A stretch of 64,000 bases of DNA from Coprothermobacter sp. (GTDB lineage Bacteria; Caldisericota; Caldisericia; Cryosericales; Cryosericaceae): the NCBI GenBank assembly GCA_013824685.1, contig PNOG01000012.1, forward strand, positions 46,326 through 110,325. Direction: 5' to 3'. The notes under the pieces were generated by a model that saw only the letters and a program-made list of their open reading frames with translations, did no database searches and was not told where the DNA came from. Shown here piece by piece: positions 1 through 7,543 of the stretch (its first letter is position 1; each line of letters starts with the position of its first letter). Made by a program: the position numbers and the translations under genes.

Positions 1-332
1 CGGAAGAATGACCCCATATAGTAGAACTTGGCTGGAGAAGGCTGTAGATTCATCTGGTGTTCTATGTATGCCCGGCATGCTGCAGCCGTTCCTTCAGGGC
101 GCAGGACGAGGTGGCGCCCCTTCTTGTCCGGAAAGGCATACATTTCCTTCTCGACGATATCGGTGCCTTGCCCAACCGACGTGGAGAAGAGCTCCTCCAT
201 CTCGATCGTTGGAGTGCGGATCTCCTCGTAGCCATAAGCTTTGGCAGTTGTGGCCATGGTTCTCTCCACATGCTGCCATAGAAGGACTTCGGGTGATGCT
301 ATGTCGCTGGTCCCCTTGACTGACTTGATCAT
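1..332 (-). CDS. hisS: Histidine--tRNA ligase, N-terminal part (cut by window edge)
   Basis: Class II histidyl-tRNA synthetase, which charges tRNA-His. Translating the minus strand from the ATG at 332 gives about 110 residues open to the window edge. They begin MIKSVKGTSDI, the typical HisRS opening, followed by the motif 1 region (EEIRTPTIE) and the start of motif 2 (LRPEGTAAACRAY). A Shine-Dalgarno GGAGGA at 343-338 lies five bases upstream of the ATG, which fixes the start. A TATACT at 366-361 could be the -10 box, but no good -35 accompanies it. The gene is divergent from the NERD gene. The rest lies outside the window. Confidence 0.93.
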   Translation of the reverse strand, partial: MIKSVKGTSDIASPEVLLWQHVERTMATTAKAYGYEEIRTPTIEMEELFSTSVGQGTDIVEKEMYAFPDKKGRHLVLRPEGTAAACRAYIEHQMNLQPSPAKFYYMGSFF

Positions 333-470
333 GACGGTCCTCCAAACGTATATGTCAGTCAGTATACTTGGTGGGAGCGAAAAGAAAACCGACATGTTTG
401 TGCAATGGCAGCTCGAAGCGGCCGCCGACTGCAACTCATGACGAACCACGGCGGGGTGGAAAGCATTGGG

Positions 471-498
471 TTGCACGCGGACGGCAGGAGCGTACACT
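471..498 (+). promoter_or_regulatory. Putative sigma-70-type promoter of the NERD gene
   Basis: TTGCAC at 471-476 and TACACT at 493-498 are separated by 16 bases, which would place a transcription start near 505. The region 333-563 between the divergent genes otherwise holds only short ORFs with no recognisable similarity. Confidence 0.5.
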
Positions 499-563
499 AA
501 AAGGCTTGAGGCGTCTTCGGGGTGGTCCTGGTGACTCGATGCAGTCTCTTCACGGGAGAGTGG

Positions 564-1376
564 ATGGCACACGTTCACGGCAAGGCTGGAGCAGCGACAT
601 ATCGTAAGGGCGATCGGCTCATGTTCCGGGCTCTTGTTCCCATGCTGATGATGGGTATTCTGACATATTTCCTTTTCCGGTCAGGAGTCCAGACCACCGG
701 CTTCGTTGGTGCTGGAGCAGGGTGTGCTGTCGTGGCTCTGGGGTTCTGGTGTGTGTGCGACGTATTTAGCCTGGAAGCTGCTGCCGACCGGTACTATGGT
801 GGGGCGGGCGGCGAGTACGATGTCGGCGTTGTTCTCTCACGACTGCCACAGGAGTTCCACCTGTTCAACGGCGTCGGTTTCTATGCTGGCGACGTCGACC
901 ACATCGTCGTCGGTCCAACTGGGGTCTTCGTCGTCGAGACGAAGAACCATTCCGGCACCATCAGTCTGAGGGACGGGTGTCTATGCAGGAACGGCGAACC
1001 TCTATATCACGATTTCGTGCGCCAGGCTACAGCGGAAGCGATGTACGTGAAGGGACGCCTGAAATTACAGGTTCCGTGCCACGTTCGGCCTCTGGTCGTC
1101 TTTACCAGAGCGAAGGTTCGCGTTCAAACGGCAGTCGGGGGCGTGCGGGTTGTTGCTCTCTCCTCTCTCATCGACACCATCGTGGGTCGGGAGCTGTCTC
1201 TGTCACCCGAGGACATTCGACGGTATGCAGGACGCCTTGAGGGCCTCGACATCACCGTCGCCTCCCGACTGGCGCGGGAGCTGCGAGGAGCACTGAGGTT
1301 CAGCCGTGGCGTATTGCTTGCCGGGGTTGCCCATCCGGGTTTTGTCCGTATCGCCTTGAGAAGGCGTTCCCGCTAG
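564..1376 (+). CDS. NERD-domain membrane-anchored protein
   Basis: Protein of about 270 residues. A hydrophobic N-terminal segment (two short stretches around residues 20-65) is followed by a NERD (nuclease-related) domain at about 100-200. The best match is the DVDHIVVGPTGVFVVETKN block, the D...E-x-K core typical of the family. NERD proteins are presumed nucleases or DNA-processing proteins, and no specific role can be given here. The ATG at 564 has a GGGAG six to ten bases upstream. A GTG at 522 and an ATG at 621 are in the same frame; 621 would start right at the hydrophobic segment. The 3' end overlaps the convergent YdcF gene by four bases. Confidence 0.75.
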   Translation: MAHVHGKAGAATYRKGDRLMFRALVPMLMMGILTYFLFRSGVQTTGFVGAGAGCAVVALGFWCVCDVFSLEAAADRYYGGAGGEYDVGVVLSRLPQEFHLFNGVGFYAGDVDHIVVGPTGVFVVETKNHSGTISLRDGCLCRNGEPLYHDFVRQATAEAMYVKGRLKLQVPCHVRPLVVFTRAKVRVQTAVGGVRVVALSSLIDTIVGRELSLSPEDIRRYAGRLEGLDITVASRLARELRGALRFSRGVLLAGVAHPGFVRIALRRRSR

Positions 1377-1969
1377 TCAGGCGACACCGCGAAGACAAGG
1401 AGGTCCTTGAACAATGCAAGCTCCTCGCGGGCAGTTGCCCTTGTTCTCTGTGGGATGCTGAGCGAAACAGGTGTCTCGGCTGGTGGGCTGGTGAATGCTT
1501 GCAGACCGTCCAGACGGGCCAACACCATGATTCGTGCCATGTGAAAGGGTGATGAGACCATCAGGCAAGAAGTCAGGCCGTTCCCCTGCATGTAGCGCTT
1601 GAGGTTCGTGAGCGTGCGAGCCGTCGTGGTACCTGCGTTGTCGAATACCAGGGCGCTGCGAGGGACCCCCCGCTTTAGAGCGACAGCCCCCATGACGTCC
1701 GTTTCACTCAGATTCGACCCCGTGGGACCTCCGGACAGGAACAGCAACGGAGCGCGCCCTTCGCGATACAGCTGAACTGCCCACATGATGCGCGCTTCGA
1801 GCTCGGGTGATGGACTGTCTCCCCAGACCGCAGCCCCGAACAGACAAATCACGTCAGCCCGCTCAGACTGCTGTTTGTACCCATACAAGTCGATGCCCGC
1901 GTAGGTCAGAGCGAGAACGGCGCCTGCCGTACACATGAGTATGACGAGTATCCGGAGGAATCGTTTCAC
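1373..1969 (-). CDS. DUF218 / YdcF-SanA family membrane-anchored protein
   Basis: Protein of 198 residues with one N-terminal membrane anchor or signal segment (FLRILVILMCTAGAVLALTY) and a DUF218 domain. The domain shows the ADVICLFGAAV strand, a conserved SGGP motif, the SETDVMGAVALKRGVP helix and a late SSPFHMAR motif. Family members (YdcF, SanA, ElyC) have been tied to envelope biogenesis; the reaction is unknown. The GTG at 1969 is chosen as start because the promoter (-10 at 1981-1976) would begin transcription exactly there, giving a leaderless mRNA. An in-frame GTG at 1990 lies upstream of the -10 box and is less likely. Confidence 0.8.
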   Translation of the reverse strand: MKRFLRILVILMCTAGAVLALTYAGIDLYGYKQQSERADVICLFGAAVWGDSPSPELEARIMWAVQLYREGRAPLLFLSGGPTGSNLSETDVMGAVALKRGVPRSALVFDNAGTTTARTLTNLKRYMQGNGLTSCLMVSSPFHMARIMVLARLDGLQAFTSPPAETPVSLSIPQRTRATAREELALFKDLLVFAVSPD

Positions 1970-1975
1970 GCAAAC

Positions 1976-2003
1976 AGTATAGGCTGGCACCTCGAGGCCT
2001 CAA
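1976..2003 (-). promoter_or_regulatory. Promoter of the DUF218 gene, predicted leaderless
   Basis: On the minus strand, TTGAGG (2003-1998) and TATACT (1981-1976) are separated by 16 bases. Only six bases separate the -10 box from the GTG at 1969, so +1 should fall on the start codon. No Shine-Dalgarno precedes that codon. Confidence 0.55.
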
Positions 2004-2025
2004 GAAGTCGTGGTCCGAGGTTTTC

Positions 2026-2053
2026 TTGCAATGACGTGTGTGGGCAGTATACT
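2026..2053 (+). promoter_or_regulatory. Promoter of dnaX, predicted near-leaderless
   Basis: TTGCAA (2026-2031) and TATACT (2048-2053) are separated by 16 bases. Transcription should begin near 2060, three bases before the dnaX ATG at 2063, leaving no room for a Shine-Dalgarno. It is divergent from the DUF218 promoter only about 20 bases away. Confidence 0.6.
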
Positions 2054-2062
2054 GCAGACACC

Positions 2063-3664
2063 ATGGAATCCACTGAGCGCTACGTTTCACTATACCGAAA
2101 GTACCGTCCCACCACGTTCGACGGCGTCATTGGTCAGGAGACAGTTGTACGCATTCTGAAAGGGTCTGTCGATACTGGCAGGACCTCCCATGCATACCTG
2201 TTTGCCGGTCCCAAGGGGACCGGGAAGACGACCGTTGCCCGCATTCTGGCCAAAGCCCTGAACTGTGACCGGGGACCGAACAGCCATCCGTGCATGGAGT
2301 GCGAGCATTGCAGAGCGATCACGTCTGGCACGGATATCGATGTCATCGAGATCGATGCTGCGAGCAACCGGACCATCGAGGACATCAGGGACTTGCGTGA
2401 GTCCAGCAGGTTCGTTCCCGCTCGCAGTCGCAAGAAGGTCTTCATCATCGATGAAGCCCATATGCTCACCGTCTTTGCGTTTAACGCACTTCTGAAGACG
2501 CTCGAGGAGCCGCCCGCCTACCTCGTGTTCATCCTGGCAACGACAGAACCTCAGAAACTGCCCGAGACGATCCTGTCCCGGTGTCAGCGGTTCGACTTCA
2601 AGCGGATTTCGGAAGCCGCCATGTTCCGATACCTTCAGGGCCTTCGGGACATTGAGGCTCCAAACATAACCGACGAAGCCCTTCACCAGATCGTTGCGCT
2701 GAGTGGGGGGTCGATGAGAGGCGCTATAGGCCTGGTCGACCAGTTCTCCGTGTTTGGAACCGAATCGGTGTCTGGCGCGACGGTGCTGGACCTGTTGGGA
2801 CTGCCGACTGAAGAGAGCATTTCCTTGCTTGTCGAGGCTCTGCTCTCTCGCGATCCGAGGGTAGTCACCTCGGTTCTGGACCAGTTGGAACGAAGTGGAA
2901 TAGAGCCTGCCGACTTGCTTGAAAGGACAATTGCTCTTATCAGCAGATACATTCTTGACAAAGTGACGCTGCGGCCTCCGATTCCAGACGGTGTCCCGAC
3001 CGATCGGCTCAAGGCATTTCCGGACGCGGCTCTGGTGAGCTTGGCAGCGATCTTTGCACGAATCCAGCAGCAGTCGGCTTACCTGTCGGATCCGTACCCC
3101 CTTGTCCAGACGTTCTTGCTCGCAATCGCACTCGACCTGCCCATGGGTCTCGATCGTTCGCATGAAGAGTTCTCCCGTGGAGTGCAGTTCACAAGTAGTC
3201 AGGAGGCGCCCAGGCCTGCTGTCCGGCAGGTGGAGGCTGTACAGAACACCGTTGAGGTGTCCCGCGGTAGTCTTGACGAGACAGTTCCAGAATCCAGCAG
3301 CACGTTCGCAGATGAGCCTGCAGACCAGTGGGCGCACTTCAAGGCACTTGTCTCTGACGCCAGCAAGCCCATCGGGGTGATGCTGCAGGCGCTCGATGTC
3401 CGTGAAGTCAGGGTCGACCAGGGCGTCCTGCGGATTGTCCTCGGACCTAAGACCAAACTGTTCCGTACAATGCTCGAGCAGAGGCAGGAGGAAGTTCTTG
3501 TCCCAGCGGCGCGGTCCGCCTATGCAGTCGACCAAGTCAGGCTGGTCGAGGAGGGATCCCAGGAGCCTGCGGAGCAGGAAACCGTGGCAGAGGTTCCGGT
3601 GGACGACAAGCTGGAATTGCTCAAGAAGACGTTCGATGCGACGGAGTCGCTGTTTGGCTCCTGA
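2063..3664 (+). CDS. dnaX: DNA polymerase III subunit gamma/tau
   Basis: Clamp-loader ATPase that loads the sliding clamp during replication; 533 residues. The AAA+ core shows Walker A GPKGTGKT at 49-56, a zinc module with C68, C77, C80 and C83, and Walker B DEAH at 130-133. A C-terminal tau-like extension of about 170 residues follows domain III. No A-rich slippery sequence was seen, so a separate gamma form by frameshifting is not evident. The ATG at 2063 is preferred over the GTG-type start at 2036 because the predicted transcription start lies between them. It leads a dnaX-ybaB-recR operon, a common bacterial arrangement. Confidence 0.95.
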   Translation: MESTERYVSLYRKYRPTTFDGVIGQETVVRILKGSVDTGRTSHAYLFAGPKGTGKTTVARILAKALNCDRGPNSHPCMECEHCRAITSGTDIDVIEIDAASNRTIEDIRDLRESSRFVPARSRKKVFIIDEAHMLTVFAFNALLKTLEEPPAYLVFILATTEPQKLPETILSRCQRFDFKRISEAAMFRYLQGLRDIEAPNITDEALHQIVALSGGSMRGAIGLVDQFSVFGTESVSGATVLDLLGLPTEESISLLVEALLSRDPRVVTSVLDQLERSGIEPADLLERTIALISRYILDKVTLRPPIPDGVPTDRLKAFPDAALVSLAAIFARIQQQSAYLSDPYPLVQTFLLAIALDLPMGLDRSHEEFSRGVQFTSSQEAPRPAVRQVEAVQNTVEVSRGSLDETVPESSSTFADEPADQWAHFKALVSDASKPIGVMLQALDVREVRVDQGVLRIVLGPKTKLFRTMLEQRQEEVLVPAARSAYAVDQVRLVEEGSQEPAEQETVAEVPVDDKLELLKKTFDATESLFGS

Positions 3665-3684
3665 GGTGATACGGGAGGAGCCAT

Positions 3685-3996
3685 ATGTACAACGTTAGCA
3701 ATCTCATGAAGCAGGCCCAGAAGATGCAGGAAGATGCAGCACGCGCCGACCGGGAGCTGCTGGATCGCAGGATATCTGCGACTTCAGGCGGAGGCGCGGT
3801 CACTGCCGTGGTCAATGGCAAGAAAGACCTCATCGGTATCAGCATTCAGGCGGACTTCGATCTTGGTGACGCGGAGATGGCAGCAGATCTTGTCGTTGCG
3901 GCCGTGCGCGAAGCCCAGGCGGAGGCAGACCGTCAGGCCGACGAGATCATGAAGAAGGTCACGGCCGGCATGCCCCATATTCCCGGGCTCGGGTAA
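3685..3996 (+). CDS. ybaB: YbaB/EbfC family nucleoid-associated protein
   Basis: Small DNA-binding protein of 103 residues, usual family length. It has the N-terminal helix with NLMKQAQKMQED, a central strand segment (AVTAVVNGKKDLIGISI) and a C-terminal helix rich in Ala, Gln and Glu. YbaB dimers bind DNA and are thought to influence nucleoid structure or recombination. GGGAGGAG ends about five bases before the ATG. It sits between dnaX and recR, the classic neighbourhood, which strongly supports the call. Confidence 0.93.
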   Translation: MYNVSNLMKQAQKMQEDAARADRELLDRRISATSGGGAVTAVVNGKKDLIGISIQADFDLGDAEMAADLVVAAVREAQAEADRQADEIMKKVTAGMPHIPGLG

Positions 3997-3999
3997 GCG

Positions 4000-4602
4000 G
4001 TGTTCCTGCCCAGGCGTTTCATCGAGGTTTCCGCCAGGCTGGGGAATTTGCCCGGCATTGGACCGAAGGCTGCTGACAGGCTTGTGTTTTATCTGCTCGA
4101 TCAGCCCGAGGACGAAATACGTGCCCTGGCTGAAGCTCTCATGGCAGCGAAGCGCGAGATCACCTTCTGCAGACGGTGCGGCAATTTCGCGCAGGGCGAC
4201 CTCTGTGAAGTGTGCCGGGATTCGTCGCGAGACGCAAAACTCCTGTGTATTGTCGAGGAGATACGGGACCTGTCTGCCATTGAGAAGACAGGGGCCTACA
4301 GGGGTCTCTATCATGTTCTGCACGGCCGGATCGACCCGCTGGCCCGTGTGGGACCTGGAGAACTGCAGCTCGACCGCCTTGTCGAACGCATAGGGTTAGA
4401 CGATGTGCGCGAGGTCATCATTGCGACAAATCCCAACTTCAACGGTGACATCACTGCGATGTACATCGCGAAGTTGCTGGCCGCATCGGAAGTGCGCGTT
4501 ACTCGCATTGCCACGGGTATTCCCAAGGGAAGTGACCTGGAGTTTGCTGACATATTCACGCTGACGCAGGCGCTCGAGAAAAGGACGGACGTCCAAGCCT
4601 GA
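4000..4602 (+). CDS. recR: Recombination protein RecR
   Basis: RecR works with RecF/RecO in recombinational repair. The 200 residues show, in order, an N-terminal helix-hairpin-helix (LGNLPGIGPKAADRL), a zinc finger with C57, C60, C69 and C72, a Toprim domain (LCIVEEIRDLSAIEKTGAYRGLYHVL), and the C-terminal ATNPNFNGDITAMYIAKLL segment. The GTG start at 4000 lies four bases after the ybaB stop, so translation is probably coupled. It is the last G+C-rich gene before the A+T-rich fab cluster. Confidence 0.95.
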   Translation: MFLPRRFIEVSARLGNLPGIGPKAADRLVFYLLDQPEDEIRALAEALMAAKREITFCRRCGNFAQGDLCEVCRDSSRDAKLLCIVEEIRDLSAIEKTGAYRGLYHVLHGRIDPLARVGPGELQLDRLVERIGLDDVREVIIATNPNFNGDITAMYIAKLLAASEVRVTRIATGIPKGSDLEFADIFTLTQALEKRTDVQA

Positions 4603-4694
4603 ACTCTCACGTTGATTGTATATCGAGTTCTTGAGAAGAAAAGTATGAAAGAAATCTATTTCTCATGCAGCTTCTTATAGATTTGATTTGGTGG

Positions 4695-4723
4695 TTGGGT
4701 TAAGTAACGAATATCAGTAAGAT
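4695..4723 (+). promoter_or_regulatory. Possible promoter of the A+T-rich fab cluster
   Basis: TTGGGT (4695-4700) and TAAGAT (4718-4723) with a 17-base spacer. It lies in the 208-base A+T-rich gap between recR and fabK. The match is moderate and A+T-rich DNA gives chance hits. Confidence 0.35.
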
Positions 4724-4748
4724 ACCTACATAGAGGAGTACCTTGAAA

Positions 4749-4765
4749 GTGAACATATGTTTCAC
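4749..4765 (+). promoter_or_regulatory. Near-palindromic possible operator upstream of fabK
   Basis: GTGAACATATGTTTCAC is an inverted repeat (GTGAA / TTTCAC around AACATATGTT, offset by one base). It sits downstream of the putative -10 box and about 45 bases before fabK, a position suited to a repressor. It does not match an operator sequence I recognise. Confidence 0.3.
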
Positions 4766-4810
4766 TATCGATTACAAGCAAGGTAAAAAGCTATTTTCGG
4801 GAGGCAATAT

Positions 4811-5923
4811 GTGAGCGAAATGCCACGACTAAAGATAGGTGATTTGGAGGCTCGTGTACCGATTATTCAGGGGGGTATGGGTGTAGGCGTTTCTTTATCG
4901 GGTTTAGCTTCAGCCGTTGCAAATGAGGGAGCTATTGGAGTTATTTCTTCTGCAGGAATCGGTATGTCAGAGTCGGACTTTGCCAAAAACTTCAGAGAAG
5001 CAAACGCAAGAGCCCTTAGAAAAGAAATAAGAAAAGCAAAAGAGATGACGAAAGGCATCATCGGTGTAAACATAATGGTGGCCCTTTCAGATTATGATGA
5101 TCACGTGGATATTTCAGTGGAGGAGGGTGCTGATCTCATTATTTCAGGAGCGGGGCTTCCTCTAAAAATGCCGGAGAAAATCTTGCAGGGTAAGATTGGA
5201 AAGAATAGTACGAAATTTGTTCCTATCGTTTCCTCAGGAAGGGCTGCAGAACTTATCTTCAGATATTGGGCGAAGCAGTATGGGTTAGTACCAGATGCAG
5301 TAGTTGTTGAAGGCCCGATGGCTGGTGGGCACCTTGGATTCAAGAAGGAAGGAATTGATGACCCCGATTATGCCTTAGAAAGGATAATTCCCGATGTTAT
5401 TTCCGTAATGAGAATCTACGAACAACGTTACGGGGAAAGCATTCCTGTAATTGCTGCAGGTGGCATATTTACTGGAGCCGACATTTACAGGTTTCTTCAG
5501 TTAGGAGCAAGTGGAGTTCAGATGGCAACAAGGTTTGTAGGAACTTACGAGTGCGATGCTTCAATGGAGTTTAAGGAGGCTTACGTAAGAAGCAAAAAGG
5601 AAGATATTATCATAATAGATAGTCCTGTTGGAATGCCAGGACGAGCGATCAGGAATAAGTTCTTAGATGACGTAAACCAAGGAATCAGGAGACCAATCAA
5701 GTGTCCCTGGAAATGTTTGAAGCCGTGTGATTATGCCAATTCCCCTTATTGCATTGCACTTGCATTAACTAACGCCAAGAGAGGATATTTTGAGAATGGT
5801 TTTGCTTTTGCTGGTGCAAACGCCTATCGTGTAAAGAAGATAATTTCCGTGAAGGCACTTATCGAAGCTTTACAGAAAGAATATAGAGATGTATCGTGCG
5901 ATGAATTCTATGAATCCTCTTGA
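4811..5923 (+). CDS. fabK: NAD(P)H-dependent flavin oxidoreductase, FabK / nitronate monooxygenase family
   Basis: FMN-dependent TIM-barrel enzyme, here probably the enoyl-ACP reductase that completes each elongation cycle. The 370 residues show the N-terminal PIIQGGMGVGVS motif, GVNIMVALSDY, the phosphate-binding VEGPMAGGHLG and PVIAAGGIFTGAD segments, and GASGVQMATRF. A C-terminal cysteine cluster (CPWKCLKPC, then SPYC) is absent from short FabK and is seen in related nitronate monooxygenase-like proteins, so function rests partly on context (fabZ and fabH follow). GTG start with GGGAGGC about six bases upstream. It is A+T-rich and rich in AGA/AGG codons, unlike its neighbours. Confidence 0.75.
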   Translation: MSEMPRLKIGDLEARVPIIQGGMGVGVSLSGLASAVANEGAIGVISSAGIGMSESDFAKNFREANARALRKEIRKAKEMTKGIIGVNIMVALSDYDDHVDISVEEGADLIISGAGLPLKMPEKILQGKIGKNSTKFVPIVSSGRAAELIFRYWAKQYGLVPDAVVVEGPMAGGHLGFKKEGIDDPDYALERIIPDVISVMRIYEQRYGESIPVIAAGGIFTGADIYRFLQLGASGVQMATRFVGTYECDASMEFKEAYVRSKKEDIIIIDSPVGMPGRAIRNKFLDDVNQGIRRPIKCPWKCLKPCDYANSPYCIALALTNAKRGYFENGFAFAGANAYRVKKIISVKALIEALQKEYRDVSCDEFYESS

Positions 5924-6031
5924 TGTTCTATGATCGATATTCCCCGCAATTACACGCTCTCTGGAATTCCAGGGAAGTGGTTGATGAAGAGAACAAGAAA
6001 ATGGAATTGAGCAAGGGGGTTGTGTTTGAAG

Positions 6032-6487
6032 ATGAACACGAATGAACGCAAGCTATGCAAAGAGGACATAGAGAGAATACTCCCTCAAAGAGAGCCATTC
6101 CTCTTTGTCGATGAGATAACTGACGTTGTGCCCGGAGAAAGCGTGACAGGCAAGAAAACTTTTACTGGAAAGGAGGATTTTTTCAAGGGACATTTTCCGC
6201 AGATGCCAATTCTTCCTGGCGTTATTGTGGTGGAACTTGCTGCGCAGGTATCTGCATTTATGATACTTACTGTTCCAAAGTATAGAAGCCTATTTGGCTT
6301 TTTTGCCGGAGTGGACAAGTTCAGGTTTTTTAAGAAGGTGGTTCCTGAACAGACTCTCATTGTAAAATCAAGGCTCATTTCTTTTAGGCATAACGTTGCA
6401 AGAAGTGAGTGCAAGATCTATTCTGGTGATTCTCTCGTAGCACAAGGTGTTATTGCTGCGGTTTTTGTTGACAATGGGACTCTTTAG
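6032..6487 (+). CDS. fabZ: 3-hydroxyacyl-ACP dehydratase FabZ
   Basis: Hot-dog fold dehydratase that removes water from 3-hydroxyacyl-ACP; 151 residues. Diagnostic features are ILPQREPFLFVDEI near the N-terminus, the catalytic H-F-P-x-M-P-x-x-P-G loop (HFPQMPILPGV) followed by the helix containing the conserved Glu (VVVELAAQ), and FAGVDKFRFFKKVVPEQ. The ATG at 6032 has AAGGGGG about 12 bases upstream; a TTG at 6020 is in frame but too close to it. It lies in the A+T-rich cluster between fabK and fabH. The 108 bases after fabK show no gene. Confidence 0.92.
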   Translation: MNTNERKLCKEDIERILPQREPFLFVDEITDVVPGESVTGKKTFTGKEDFFKGHFPQMPILPGVIVVELAAQVSAFMILTVPKYRSLFGFFAGVDKFRFFKKVVPEQTLIVKSRLISFRHNVARSECKIYSGDSLVAQGVIAAVFVDNGTL

Positions 6488-6502
6488 TGTAGGAGTTTTT
6501 TG

Positions 6503-7480
6503 ATGGTAGGAATCGTTGGTCTGGGTAGTTATGTTCCTGAACAGGTTGTTACCAATGCTGATCTTGAGAAACTTCTCGACACGACTGATGGATGGATAAG
6601 GAGCAGGTCAGGAATTACGGAAAGACGTTTTGCGAGAAAAGACCAGGCAACGAGTGACCTCGCACAAATTGCTGCTGAAAGGGCGCTGGAAGATGCACAT
6701 CTGTCTCCCAATGACGTTGATTTGATCATTGTTGGAACAAATTCTCCTGACATGCATTATCCTGCTACAGCTTGCCTGCTGCAAGAGATGATTGGAGCAA
6801 AAAATGCAGCTGCTTTTGACCTTCAGGCAGGTTGTCCAGGCTGGATATATGCAGTTACTGCTGGAGCTCAATTCATTCAATCAGGCATGTACAAAAATGT
6901 TCTTGTCGTCGGAGCTGACGTTATCACCAGGATGATGGATAATACAGATAGAGGAACGTATGTTCTGTTTGGTGACGGAGCAGGCGCTACTGTACTGAGC
7001 ACCGTCGAACATGGTGGTTTCATTTCATTTGAACTGTTTGCTGATGGCTCTCTTGCGCAGTACCTCACGTTACCTGCTGGCGGTTCGAGGAAACCGTTTA
7101 GCAAAGAAGTACTGAAAGAACGAAGTTACTTCACTAAGATGGATGGTCAGGCAGTATTTAGATTTTCTGTCCGTGAGATCTCGCGTATCGCAAAGAAGGT
7201 TCTCGACAAGGCAAAGGTCCCCCTTGAGCGTGTCGATTGGTTCATACCTCACCAGGCAAACCTCAGAATCATTCAGTCTGGAGCTCAAGAACTGGGCATA
7301 CCTATGGAAAAGGTCGTGGTCACTATTGATAAGTATGGCAATTCCTCTGCTGCTTCTATCCCTGTTGCGCTTGACAAGATCTATCAAGAAGGAAAGCTGA
7401 AAAATGGCGACAACGTGCTTATGGTTTCTTTTGGCGCTGGAATGACTTCCGGTGCCATTATTATGGAGTGGTCCAGATGA
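6503..7480 (+). CDS. fabH: 3-oxoacyl-ACP synthase III
   Basis: Condensing enzyme that starts fatty-acid synthesis from acyl-CoA and malonyl-ACP; 325 residues. The catalytic triad is visible as C111 (DLQAGCPGW), H250 (IPHQANLR) and N280 (YGNSSAAS), with the GDGAGATVL loop and the terminal SFGAGMTSGA. AGGAG lies seven bases before the ATG at 6503. It overlaps the following fabD stub by four bases, a native-style operon junction, showing that the stub was once an intact downstream gene. It is the only fabH in the window. Confidence 0.95.
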   Translation: MVGIVGLGSYVPEQVVTNADLEKLLDTTDGWIRSRSGITERRFARKDQATSDLAQIAAERALEDAHLSPNDVDLIIVGTNSPDMHYPATACLLQEMIGAKNAAAFDLQAGCPGWIYAVTAGAQFIQSGMYKNVLVVGADVITRMMDNTDRGTYVLFGDGAGATVLSTVEHGGFISFELFADGSLAQYLTLPAGGSRKPFSKEVLKERSYFTKMDGQAVFRFSVREISRIAKKVLDKAKVPLERVDWFIPHQANLRIIQSGAQELGIPMEKVVVTIDKYGNSSAASIPVALDKIYQEGKLKNGDNVLMVSFGAGMTSGAIIMEWSR

Positions 7481-7533
7481 AAGCGTTTGCTTTTCCAGGG
7501 CAAGGTTCTCAGTACAGAGCGATGATTGGCGGT
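7477..7533 (+). pseudogene. 5' stub of a second fabD, cut off by the IS30-like element
   Basis: Directly after fabH, an ATG at 7477 opens MKAFAFPGQGSQY, the N-terminus of malonyl-CoA:ACP transacylase. After about 15 residues the similarity stops at the inverted repeat of the IS element, and the frame runs on in IS sequence to 7692 without FabD motifs. No remainder of this fabD appears on the far side of the IS. The full-length fabD at 10127 is a different, G+C-rich copy. Confidence 0.8.
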
Positions 7534-7543
7534 TTGTCAAACC
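7534..7543 (+). repeat. Left terminal inverted repeat of the IS30-like element
   Basis: TTGTCAAACC, complementary to 8223-8232. It contains the transposase stop codon (minus strand, 7539-7537). Together with the preceding bases it forms a local palindrome, GGTTTG T CAAACC, at 7531-7543. Confidence 0.65.

Noticed and set aside
8..345. Several short ORFs in both strands at the window start
   Set aside because: The minus-strand frame from 332 to the edge is hisS; the others are shadows of it.
2090..3535. 481-codon open frame on the minus strand
   Set aside because: Antisense to dnaX, which has full AAA+ motifs; the product has no recognisable domain and the frame is a by-product of G+C-rich codon use.
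7531..7543. Local palindrome GGTTTGTCAAACC as an operator
   Set aside because: Better explained as the IS inverted repeat plus neighbouring bases.
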